From Lachnospiraceae bacterium (GTDB lineage: Bacteria > Bacillota_A > Clostridia > Lachnospirales > Lachnospiraceae): 5,806 bases of DNA. Positions 1 through 5,229 of the stretch are shown in pieces. The notes under the pieces were generated by a model, which was not told where the DNA came from, ran no database searches, and saw only the letters and a list, made by a program, of their open reading frames with translations. Numbering within the stretch: position 1 is the stretch's first letter; each line of letters starts with the position of its first letter. The stretch covers positions 1 through 5,806 of the forward strand of contig JAISHZ010000329.1 of the NCBI GenBank assembly GCA_031262285.1, given 5' to 3'. The translations under genes and the position numbers were made by a program.

Positions 1-2
1 AG

Positions 3-764
3 GAAAAGAAAGCGCTTCGATATCGTTCGGATAACGAACTCATCATTACGCCGATGAATGTAAAAGAACCTAAGCATGGCGGCGCAGTGACGATTTTGAA
101 CATTGTACTTGGTTTGGTGATTGGCGTGCTGGCAGCGTGTTTTTTGATTCTGCCTACGGCAGTTACCAACACGCGAAATGATGCGGAAGCAGAAAATGCA
201 AAAATCTACAACGAAATGGATCTGAAAACAGCTCGCATTACAGAATTAGAGCAAGCTGCCATAAAAGACCGCGAACAGATCGCACAATTAGAAGAGGCGA
301 TCTCTCAGTTGAAAATCGATCAAACCAAAGCGGATGAAATCGACACCTTGTTAAACGCCGCAGTGACGTATCTAACCACTGCGGATGTGCTAGAGACGGA
401 CGCACAGCTAACGATCGCGAGACAAAGCATTGATTTTGAACAAGCATCGGATTCGGCAAACCAACTCTATGATTCCTTGGTTTTGGCGATTGGCGAAGAG
501 GTTTCAGTTGCACTTTATGAGCAAGGCAGAGAGTTATATGACGAAGACGACTATGTACAAGCATTGTCAGTTCTGCAAAGAGCCTGTGAATACAATGCCG
601 AGAACTGGGATGCACTATATTACTTGGGTCATGCATATCGAATGAACGAAGACTACGCGAACGCCAGACTATGCTACGAAGCTTTTGTTACAGCATTGCC
701 TCGTACAGAACGCGCGTCCAGAGCCAGAGAACACCTTCAAAATATGCCGCAGACTACTCCCTAG
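3..764 (+). CDS. Membrane-anchored coiled-coil/TPR protein, 5' end outside window
   Basis: The reading frame is open from the window edge. The first in-window ATG (position 54) has no Shine-Dalgarno in front of it and the 17 codons before it are open, so the gene most likely starts upstream. Numbered from that ATG, residues 11-34 form one hydrophobic membrane helix after a short basic stretch. Residues about 40-98 are rich in Glu, Lys, Gln and Ala with heptad-like spacing (coiled coil). Residues about 152-219 hold two TPR-like units, with the typical pattern of an aromatic and Gly in helix A, then DYxxAL/DYANA in helix B. TPR units bind other proteins; the helix would leave the coiled coil and TPRs on one membrane face. 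Partner and function are unknown. It is followed by a strong terminator, so it is probably transcribed separately from spoIIA. Certain as a real gene, unsure of role. Confidence 0.85.
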   Translation, partial: EKKALRYRSDNELIITPMNVKEPKHGGAVTILNIVLGLVIGVLAACFLILPTAVTNTRNDAEAENAKIYNEMDLKTARITELEQAAIKDREQIAQLEEAISQLKIDQTKADEIDTLLNAAVTYLTTADVLETDAQLTIARQSIDFEQASDSANQLYDSLVLAIGEEVSVALYEQGRELYDEDDYVQALSVLQRACEYNAENWDALYYLGHAYRMNEDYANARLCYEAFVTALPRTERASRAREHLQNMPQTTP

Positions 765-795
765 TATGAAACACGTAAGAATACCCACACATAAG

Positions 796-826
796 AAGAA
801 CGACCCAAGCAGGGCTGTTCTTTTTT
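796..826 (+). terminator. Rho-independent terminator after the TPR gene
   Basis: AAGAACGACCC pairs with GGGCTGTTCTT around a 5-nt loop (AAGCA). The 11-position stem contains one G-T wobble and one A-C mismatch and runs into a tract of six T. It lies 31 nt after the TPR stop codon and before spoIIAA, separating the two transcription units. Confidence 0.9.
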
Positions 827-888
827 ATATGCTCCTAAAGATGAATATGCGAATACGCAATATGGAATGAAGAAAGGAATCAGAAGTA

Positions 889-1197
889 ATGGACGATTTT
901 CGGGTAATTGACAACTGTCTGATGATTAAGATGCCGGAGGAAGTGGATCACCACCTTTCGTCATACATCAGTGAGAGAGCGGATTATTACATCATTCGTC
1001 AAAATGTCAGTCATGTGGTCTTTGACTTTGAAAGCACTAAGTTTATGGACTCATCCGGTGTCGGGATCATCATGGGGCGTTATAAAAAAATTTCGTGTTT
1101 TGGGGGAAAAGTATTTGCGATTCATGCGGATCGTCAAATGAAAAGAATCCTCACGATTTCCGGCTTGACCAAAATCGTAGAAATTATTGAGGATTGA
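889..1197 (+). CDS. spoIIAA: SpoIIAA, anti-sigma-F factor antagonist (STAS domain)
   Basis: A 102-residue single STAS-domain protein. The diagnostic motif MDSSGVG is at residues 53-59. By alignment with B. subtilis SpoIIAA, Ser55 corresponds to the Ser58 phosphorylated by SpoIIAB. A downstream GRYK motif and a C-terminal ISGLTKIVEI stretch also match the family. In the family, unphosphorylated SpoIIAA binds the SpoIIAB-sigma-F complex and releases sigma-F; phosphorylation by SpoIIAB inactivates it and SpoIIE phosphatase restores it. The start is set by AAAGGA 10 nt upstream of the ATG. It is slightly shorter than the B. subtilis protein (about 117 residues), mostly at both termini. First gene of the spoIIA operon; spoIIAB starts 46 nt after its stop. 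No clear sigma-H or sigma-A promoter could be picked out in the 62 nt between the preceding terminator and its start. Confidence 0.95.
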   Translation: MDDFRVIDNCLMIKMPEEVDHHLSSYISERADYYIIRQNVSHVVFDFESTKFMDSSGVGIIMGRYKKISCFGGKVFAIHADRQMKRILTISGLTKIVEIIED

Positions 1198-1231
1198 GGG
1201 TACGGATGATGCAACTTAATTTATTTAAATC

Positions 1232-1237
1232 GGGAGG
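1232..1237 (+). promoter_or_regulatory. Strong Shine-Dalgarno deciding the long spoIIAB start
   Basis: GGGAGG sits 6 nt before the ATG at 1244. The alternative ATG at 1301, which matches the usual SpoIIAB N-terminus (MKNEM), has only AAGGA at 3 nt spacing. The better site therefore supports the longer protein, although both starts could be used. Confidence 0.7.
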
Positions 1238-1243
1238 ACAAAA

Positions 1244-1795
1244 ATGCTGACCAAAACGGAGAAGGAATCTTTTTTAAGCAATTCGGGGGCAGAAGGATGT
1301 ATGAAAAATGAGATGGAAATAAGCTTCGATGCTATATCAAGCAACGAGGGCTTTGCCAGAGTCGCCGTTGCGGCGTTTATCTCCCATCTAAACCCAACGA
1401 TGGAAGAGTTGTCGGACGTGAAAACCGCTGTATCAGAGGCGGTCACCAATTCCATTATACACGGTTACGAAAATGTATATGGATACGGCAGACATGGAGA
1501 AAGTCATCCGGCGTATCTTGAATTTCACCCCGGCAAAATTCGAATTGTCTGCTGCTTGGAAAATTCCATTTTACATATCGAAGTGCAGGACTTTGGCAAA
1601 GGTATGGAAGATGTGGAAAAAGCGATGGAACCTCTGTATACTACACGGCCGGAATTGGAACGTTCCGGGATGGGCTTTGCTTTTATGGAAGCTTTTATGG
1701 ATGAGTTGGAGGTGGAGAGTCAAGTAAGCAAAGGCACCGTCGTTCGCATGAAAAAGAAGCTTGGTGTCGGACCGTGGATTTATCGGGAGGAATAG
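1244..1795 (+). CDS. spoIIAB: SpoIIAB, anti-sigma-F factor / serine kinase (GHKL ATPase)
   Basis: SpoIIAB binds sigma-F with ATP and holds it inactive, and phosphorylates SpoIIAA; both acts make sigma-F activity depend on the forespore. Seen here: the FARV segment with Arg39 (equivalent to the sigma-F-contacting Arg20 of B. subtilis), the N box with Glu65 and Asn69 ([11 protein letters not shown]), the G1 box DFGKGM at 116-121, the ATP-lid [16 protein letters not shown] at 130-145 and a GT pair near residue 164. The 183 residues exceed the usual ~146. There are 19 extra N-terminal residues before the conserved MKNEM, and about 16 extra residues after HGYE, before the strand preceding the G1 box. 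The nucleotide-binding residues are intact, so the protein should be functional. The start at 1244 follows the strong ribosome site; 1301 is the alternative. sigF follows after 14 nt. Confidence 0.95.
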   Translation: MLTKTEKESFLSNSGAEGCMKNEMEISFDAISSNEGFARVAVAAFISHLNPTMEELSDVKTAVSEAVTNSIIHGYENVYGYGRHGESHPAYLEFHPGKIRIVCCLENSILHIEVQDFGKGMEDVEKAMEPLYTTRPELERSGMGFAFMEAFMDELEVESQVSKGTVVRMKKKLGVGPWIYREE

Positions 1796-1809
1796 AGTAG
1801 AGGAACCCC

Positions 1810-2574
1810 ATGGAAGAGGTATCAGTACTAATTGCGAGATCACAAACAGGCGATAAAGAAGCAAGAGATGTACTGATCGAAAAAAATCTGGGACTGGTAC
1901 GACATATCGTGAGACGATTCATCGGTCGCGGCTACGAGCCGGAGGATTTGTTTCAAATTGGGTGTATCGGGCTCATCAAAGCGATAGATAAGTTTAACCT
2001 TGAGTTGGGCGTGCAGTTTTCTACCTATGCCGTACCGATGATCACGGGTGAGATCAAGCGCTTTCTGCGTGACGATGGGCTTGTGAAGGTTTCCAGAACG
2101 CTAAAAGAACATGGGATGCGGGTCAAGATTGCCAGACAAAACCTCCAATCTACCTTGAATCGAGAACCTACTTTGCAGGAAGTTGCCACGCAAGCGATGT
2201 TAACGGTCGAGGAAGTCGTGATGGCGATGGAAGCCGGGATTGAGGTGGAATCCATCTATAGCAGCATCTATCAAGACGATGGCAGCGAGATGTTTTTGGT
2301 GGACCGCGTGGTTCGCGGACAAGCCGGAGCGGTTGGGTCGAGTCATGCGGTAGGGAGCGGGAATGAGGACGTAGAAAAAGAAGAGTTGCTCAATCACCTG
2401 TTGTTGGAACAGTTGATGGATGGGCTTCTTCCTAATGAGCGGGAATTGATTGGGATGCGCTATTTTGAGAATAAGACGCAGAGCCAGGTAGCGCAACTAC
2501 TGGGGGTTAGCCAGGTGCAAGTGAGCCGTATGGAGAAGAAGATATTGCTGCGAATGCGGCATATGGCGGAGTGA
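1810..2574 (+). CDS. sigF: RNA polymerase sigma-F factor (forespore)
   Basis: Sigma-70 family member of the SigF/SigB/SigG type that directs early forespore transcription. Region 2 lies at about residues 22-91, with the core-binding DLFQIGCIGLIKAIDKF helix and the -10-recognition segment FSTYAVPMITGEIKRFLRDDG. Region 3 follows (about 92-155, including the LNREPTLQEVA helix). Region 4 is at about 200-250, with the helix-turn-helix TQSQVAQLLGVSQVQVSRME. Position right behind spoIIAA and spoIIAB identifies it as sigma-F rather than sigma-G or sigma-B. AGAGGA lies 5 nt before the ATG. Residues about 168-187 are a Gly/Ser/Ala-rich linker between regions 3 and 4 that is longer than in B. subtilis sigma-F. 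There is no obvious rho-independent terminator directly after the stop. Confidence 0.95.
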   Translation: MEEVSVLIARSQTGDKEARDVLIEKNLGLVRHIVRRFIGRGYEPEDLFQIGCIGLIKAIDKFNLELGVQFSTYAVPMITGEIKRFLRDDGLVKVSRTLKEHGMRVKIARQNLQSTLNREPTLQEVATQAMLTVEEVVMAMEAGIEVESIYSSIYQDDGSEMFLVDRVVRGQAGAVGSSHAVGSGNEDVEKEELLNHLLLEQLMDGLLPNERELIGMRYFENKTQSQVAQLLGVSQVQVSRMEKKILLRMRHMAE

Positions 2575-2632
2575 TAGACTAGAAGCATTGAACCTCACCA
2601 AAGTATACGTTGTGCATGACATTCCCTTACAG

Positions 2633-2696
2633 GAATCCAAGACCCTCTTTACCCTATAAATGATGTATTGAAGACTGTTGCCAAGAGAGATGGCTA
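2633..2696 (+). repeat. Leader-like repeat, copy 1 (degenerate 3' part)
   Basis: Ungapped alignment with 5118-5181 gives 54 of 64 identical bases by hand count, including a perfect 20-nt run starting CTTTACCCTATAAATG. Where copy 3 has TATAAT this copy reads TACCCT just downstream of the core, and it lacks the CCAAATAAAG segment and the ribosome site. It therefore looks like a decayed or truncated leader, no longer in front of an intact gene. Confidence 0.85.
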
Positions 2697-2750
2697 CCCT
2701 CCCATAATCCCGCCTCTGTGGGTATACTTCCGATAATTGTCCGGCACGGA

Positions 2751-2873
2751 GAGACACACGCAAACGATGCGACTTACGTCGCCGAGGACGTGCAATTTAA
2801 GATATACTGGCGGGTAGACATCACGACCCGCCACATCGTGCGGTTTCAGGATAAACTCTACGACATGATCTGA
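2751..2873 (+). pseudogene. Phage head-tail adaptor (head closure) C-terminal fragment
   Basis: This open stretch has no start codon or ribosome site. It encodes about 40 residues including VQFKIYWRVDITTRHIVRF followed by QDKLYDMI and a stop. The order (beta strand, aromatic-Arg, then Ile-Thr, Arg, Val, a short turn and LYDI) matches the C-terminal half of SPP1 gp16-like/Phage_H_T_join head-tail adaptors, small proteins that connect the phage head to the tail. The N-terminal half (about 50-60 residues) and the usual last 10-20 residues are missing, and no other phage gene is visible. The frame is open back to 2664, through the repeat, so the true left edge is uncertain. I infer a prophage remnant; the family call rests on recall of the motif pattern and not on a search. 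Confidence 0.5.
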
Positions 2874-2920
2874 AAGGATATGTTCGAGGTGTACAAAAGG
2901 ATTTGAAGGTTTACGGGAAG

Positions 2921-2951
2921 CGGCGTGGGTAATTATTTTATTTGCGTTTAC
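2921..2951 (+). repeat. Right-end repeat, copy A
   Basis: Reads CGGCGTGGGTAATTATTT, then a few bases, then GCGTTTAC. It recurs at 4404-4432 with two substitutions in the first part and a 2-nt length difference before GCGTTTAC. It marks the change from moderate-GC phage-derived sequence on its left to AT-rich sequence on its right. Confidence 0.6.
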
Positions 2952-3111
2952 CGTGACAATTAAAATACTGTTGATTGTAATTCATCGCAGTTATTTTAAA
3001 GTCCGCCAAATATTCACTTATATTATATTTGGTTAATATGTCATTTTCGTATTTAAACAGAGTGCTTGAGCACATAATGAAAATTTGATTAAAACTTTAT
3101 GTTTTGTTTTT

Positions 3112-3567
3112 TTATGCGGTTGTAACTTTAGTGTTATTAGTATCAAGCATGTATACTGATGAAAAGATAAATAAAGCGTTATTGTAGAACTTTTTATAGC
3201 TGTATAATTTTTCGTCTTTACCTTTTATTGCCTCGCTTAAAATATCAGAATTTTCATAGATTTTGAATTCAATGGAATTCATATCTTCTGAAAATCTGTC
3301 TGAAATCATTCTGCGTTTGTCTAATTTTTTTAAATGTTCTGCTTTTTCTTCGGGTGAAAAATCATGCCCGAAAATTTCGTTGACTATGCTTAAATCACTT
3401 CTATGTTCTTTCGGCGCATCAGAAGTTACCTCAACACCGATAGAACCTACTTGTATATCGGGCTTGTCCTGTATCCATTCAATATTGAAATCAATAGGTA
3501 AAAAGCCTATTTTGCTAAGTACAAGCGCAGCATATATTTCGAAATATGTGGTATTATATTTACTCAT
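3112..3567 (-). CDS. Hypothetical protein with PD-(D/E)XK-like core
   Basis: 151 residues with an excellent ribosome site: AAAGGAGGA on the minus strand, 4 nt from the ATG. I do not recognise the family by name. The N-terminal order is a helix (residues 7-22), a strand ending in DKPDIQV (34-40), and a strand IGVEVT (43-48). That is the layout of a restriction-endonuclease-like core, with Asp37 and Glu46 as candidate metal ligands, but with Thr48 where the catalytic Lys would normally sit. The rest is charged and helical (residues 60-120), ending in a hydrophobic strand. Nuclease activity is only an inference. The gene is alone on its strand, in AT-rich DNA unlike the spoIIA operon, which suggests horizontal acquisition. 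The C-terminus may be truncated: more open sequence lies in the same frame after two stop codons. Confidence 0.75.
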   Translation of the reverse strand: MSKYNTTYFEIYAALVLSKIGFLPIDFNIEWIQDKPDIQVGSIGVEVTSDAPKEHRSDLSIVNEIFGHDFSPEEKAEHLKKLDKRRMISDRFSEDMNSIEFKIYENSDILSEAIKGKDEKLYSYKKFYNNALFIFSSVYMLDTNNTKVTTA

Positions 3568-3659
3568 AAATCCTCCTTTCTTTTGTCTATGCAGAACTCC
3601 GCAGATTGTCTGTCATTATTGGTTGTATAGTAAAATCCTACAAGATTTGCAGGTTCAAT

Positions 3660-3756
3660 GAATAAAAACCCGTTTACCCTTTATATCAGATACGGTAGAC
3701 TGATGTCAAGAAAGCTATAATCAAATTAGTATATTTCCACATCGCCAAATAAAGAG
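3660..3756 (+). repeat. Leader-like repeat, copy 2 (diverged) before the DUF3791 pair
   Basis: TTTACCCT, GGTAGACT, CAAGA and TATAAT occur in the same order as in copy 3 (about 31 of 43 positions match in the first part). CCAAATAAAG follows 23 nt after TATAAT, against 22 nt in copy 3. The bases after that (AGAAAG) no longer form a good ribosome site before a start codon. The spacing from TAGACT to TATAAT is only 14 nt, so promoter strength is doubtful. The next gene starts about 100 nt downstream. Confidence 0.65.
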
Positions 3757-3858
3757 AAAGTGAAGTGCTCAGCTGGATGAACCTATACCATGATGGTGTC
3801 ATACTAGGACTAAAAAATTATGCCAATTAGCAGATTTCGATGGAGGCTTCGTATAAGT

Positions 3859-4077
3859 ATGAATAATCATAAAAACATTATAAATTACTTCGTAATGTGT
3901 GTCAGTGAATTTGCCATAAAATTCAAAACAGAGGAAAAACAAGCTTACAATTACCTGTCGCAATATGGCGGGATAGCATTTTTGACAGAGCATTATGAGG
4001 TTGAACATACACTGAGTTTAGACGATGCTGTTGAAGACATGGCTCTCGTTAGCCGGAAAAACGGAGGTGCTTTATGA
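3859..4077 (+). CDS. DUF3791-type small protein
   Basis: 72 residues from the chosen ATG. The pattern of an N-terminal helix (NYFVMCVSEFAIKF), a second helix (KQAYNYLSQYGGIAFLTEHYE), then VEHTLSLDDAVEDM matches DUF3791 proteins. In those, a YDVLHT-like motif followed by a V/I-E-D-hydrophobic helix is typical. Function of the family is unknown; members often sit in small gene clusters with DUF3990 proteins, which have been suspected to be toxin-antitoxin-like. The ATG at 3859 has GGAGG 12 nt upstream (long spacing). An in-frame ATG at 3820 would add 13 residues but has no ribosome site and its extra residues do not fit the family. The stop overlaps the next start as ATGA, which indicates translational coupling. 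Confidence 0.75.
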   Translation: MNNHKNIINYFVMCVSEFAIKFKTEEKQAYNYLSQYGGIAFLTEHYEVEHTLSLDDAVEDMALVSRKNGGAL

Positions 4078-4304
4078 TTAAAACAAAAGCTCTTATTGAG
4101 AGGATTGTCACCGATATGGTTTCCTTTATTGTCGAGGATAAAAAAGTCACCATAGTACAGGCAATGGACGTGGTTTATAACTCTGCGATTTTTGACAAAT
4201 TAGCCGACAATGAAACAGGACTTTACAAAAAAAGCTCGGCTTATGTATATGCTCTTTTGCAAGATGAGATTGCCAATGAGCAAATCGTTCAGAATGAAAT
4301 CTGA
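4074..4304 (+). CDS. Small helical partner of the DUF3791-type protein
   Basis: 76 residues, start ATG overlapping the previous stop (ATGA) and preceded by ACGGAGG at 6 nt, so the two proteins are made together. The sequence is almost wholly helical and acidic, with the motif FDKLADNETGLYKKSSAYVY at residues 40-59. I recall similar YSS..F.KL.D..TGLY..SSAYVY..L proteins next to DUF3791/DUF3990 genes in Clostridia, but cannot name a family with certainty. Pairing suggests a complex or regulator-effector relation. The third gene often found with them (a DUF3990 ADP-ribosyltransferase-like protein) is absent: after the stop come 210 nt without a gene, then an unrelated nuclease-like gene. Confidence 0.75.
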   Translation: MIKTKALIERIVTDMVSFIVEDKKVTIVQAMDVVYNSAIFDKLADNETGLYKKSSAYVYALLQDEIANEQIVQNEI

Positions 4305-4514
4305 GGCTTGGATCCTGCAAATGTGTTGCTAGTAGGCATCAAATTATGATAAGAAAAACAAGAAACACACCTGTCTGATCGAAAAGATGAATAGACCCAT
4401 CTGCGGTGTGGGTAACTATTTCCCGCGTTTACGCTAAAGAGAGTTTGCAGATCTAAGAGTCCCTCGTTAGTGGCGGGTGAGACCGACTCGTAATATTTGG
4501 GAGTTATGAATAAA
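4305..4514. other. Intergenic stretch before the nuclease gene
   Basis: 210 nt without a gene. It contains right-end repeat copy B, an ACCCA/TGGGT inverted repeat overlapping its left edge, and a possible weak structure at 4457-4489 (GAGTC pairing with GACTC, enclosing CCC and GGG). No convincing promoter or terminator was found. Confidence 0.4.
4404..4432 (+). repeat. Right-end repeat, copy B
   Basis: Reads CGGTGTGGGTAACTATTT, then CCC, then GCGTTTAC, matching copy A at 2921. In this copy GTGTGGG can pair with CCCGCGT (wobble pairs included) across a 9-nt loop. Copy A cannot form the same stem well, so a conserved RNA hairpin is not supported. It lies 100 nt after the helical partner gene, closing the segment that opens with leader copy 2. 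Confidence 0.6.
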
Positions 4515-5102
4515 ATGATTACGAATAACAAAATCGATTATAAAGCAGTACTCAGCGAAATAAAAGTTGATTCCTATGAAGAAACGAGCAATTATTTATA
4601 TGAAATTTTGCCTGATTATTGGTGTTGGATATATAAAAAACAGGTTGGCACCACAGGTGAGATTCTACAGTTTAAACAAAATGGATTCGAATACCTTTTT
4701 GATTTGACCTCCACAAACCAATCAGTACGTCATGATGATAGAGTTATCGCCGCTTTCGGATTCTCAAAACTCCCAGAAAACAAAAGAGACACACATCGTA
4801 TTCATGGATTCCTCCAAGGGGTAATGACTGGTAAAAATGCGGGTGATAAGGGACATTTTATCGCTCACGCTTCCGGTGGAGGTTTAGATGTTAATTTGTT
4901 TCCACAACGGCAGGATATAAACAGGGGTCTTTCTCAACGAGGAAAGGTTTGGAGATCTATGGAGCGTTATTGTTCAAAACATCCGGGAACCTTCTTTTTT
5001 ACCAGACCAACCTATACTGATCACTCATGGAGACCAAGCGAACTCGAAATGGGTATACTTCTTAGTCCAAACGACCTCTGGGTGGAAAGCTTTGAGAACT
5101 GA
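4515..5102 (+). CDS. DNA/RNA non-specific endonuclease-like protein
   Basis: 195 residues from the ATG at 4515. Residues 111-137 hold the beta-beta-alpha-metal signature: DKGHFIAH (His114 the likely general base, in place of the DRGH of Serratia nuclease), GGGLDVNLFPQ, and NRG with Asn136 as the likely metal ligand. KVWRSMERY and HPGTFFFTRPTYTD with SWRP follow, as in Endonuclease_NS_2-type toxin nucleases. The enzyme would cleave DNA and RNA with a divalent metal. The N-terminal ~85 residues match nothing I recognise; there is no signal peptide or transmembrane helix. Starts at 4497 (TTG), 4506 (GGGAG only 2 nt away) and 4515 (GGGAG 11 nt away) are possible; 4515 was chosen on spacing. No immunity-like gene directly follows; the next element is leader copy 3. 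Confidence 0.8.
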   Translation: MITNNKIDYKAVLSEIKVDSYEETSNYLYEILPDYWCWIYKKQVGTTGEILQFKQNGFEYLFDLTSTNQSVRHDDRVIAAFGFSKLPENKRDTHRIHGFLQGVMTGKNAGDKGHFIAHASGGGLDVNLFPQRQDINRGLSQRGKVWRSMERYCSKHPGTFFFTRPTYTDHSWRPSELEMGILLSPNDLWVESFEN

Positions 5103-5117
5103 AAGAAAGAATCGAAT

Positions 5118-5220
5118 GAATCAAAGATTCCCTTTACCCTATAAATGATGTGTGGTAGACTTTTGCCAAGAGAGATTGTTATAATCTTGTTCGAGATTCC
5201 GGCGTCACCAAATAAAGGAG
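5118..5220 (+). repeat. Leader-like repeat, copy 3, running into the AAA-ATPase-like gene
   Basis: The most complete copy. It has GAATC, CTTTACCCTATAAATGATGT, GGTAGACT, TTGCCAAGAGAGAT, TATAAT, then ATTCCGGCGTCACCAAATAA ending in the ribosome site AAAGGAG (5214-5220), 9 nt before the ATG at 5230. It starts 15 nt after the nuclease stop codon. Conservation of the promoter-to-ribosome-site interval with copy 2 (CCAAATAAAG) suggests the element is a transcribed leader belonging to this gene family. Confidence 0.8.
5156..5185 (+). promoter_or_regulatory. Candidate sigma-A-type promoter in leader copy 3
   Basis: TAGACT (one mismatch from TTGACT) and a perfect TATAAT, 18 nt apart, about 39 nt upstream of the AAA-ATPase-like start. 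Copy 1 keeps AAGACT at the same place but has TACCCT instead of TATAAT; copy 2 has both hexamers at 14 nt spacing. Only copy 3 looks like an active promoter. Confidence 0.5.
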
Positions 5221-5229
5221 ACCATGCAT

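Larger units (their letters stand above)
2575..3111. other. Gene-poor stretch behind sigF: repeats, phage scrap, AT-rich junction
   Basis: No intact gene is convincing here. From left to right there is leader repeat copy 1, the phage adaptor fragment, right-end repeat copy A, then clearly AT-richer DNA up to the minus-strand gene. A 45-codon minus-strand ORF (2938-3075) starts with ATG but has no ribosome site and no recognisable motif. It lies in the same frame as the upstream minus-strand gene, behind two in-frame TAA codons, so it may be that gene's cut-off tail or chance. Confidence 0.6.

Noticed and set aside
238..636. Minus-strand and out-of-frame ORFs overlapping the TPR, spoIIAB and sigF genes
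   Set aside because: They lie inside well-supported genes, lack ribosome sites, and their residue composition looks like shadow translation.
827..888. Sigma-H-type promoter (AGGA ... GAAT) or Spo0A box for the spoIIA operon
   Set aside because: GAAT occurs at 851 but no AGGA-like -35 lies at the right distance, and no TGTCGAA-like box is present. An ATATGCG/CGCAATAT inverted repeat at 845-863 is weak.
2618..2637. ATTCC/GGAAT hairpin as a sigF terminator
   Set aside because: Only five base pairs and no T tract follows.
2497..2763. A minus-strand reading frame across leader copy 1 shares peptide text (ISLG-SL--IIYRVK) with one across copy 3
   Set aside because: The similarity follows from the DNA repeat itself, the two frames extend into sigF and the nuclease gene on the other strand, neither has a ribosome site, and copy 2 does not keep the frame.
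2921..4432. Integron attC sites
   Set aside because: The repeats carry GCGTTTAC and not the GTTRRRY/RYYYAAC core pair, and no integrase is visible.
2633..5181. CRISPR array
   Set aside because: The repeats are long, diverged and separated by genes rather than by uniform short spacers; no cas gene is present.
5130..5220. CCTTTA in leader copy 3 pairing with TAAAGG to hide the ribosome site, as in a riboswitch
   Set aside because: The pairing is not kept in copies 1 or 2 and no compensating changes are seen.
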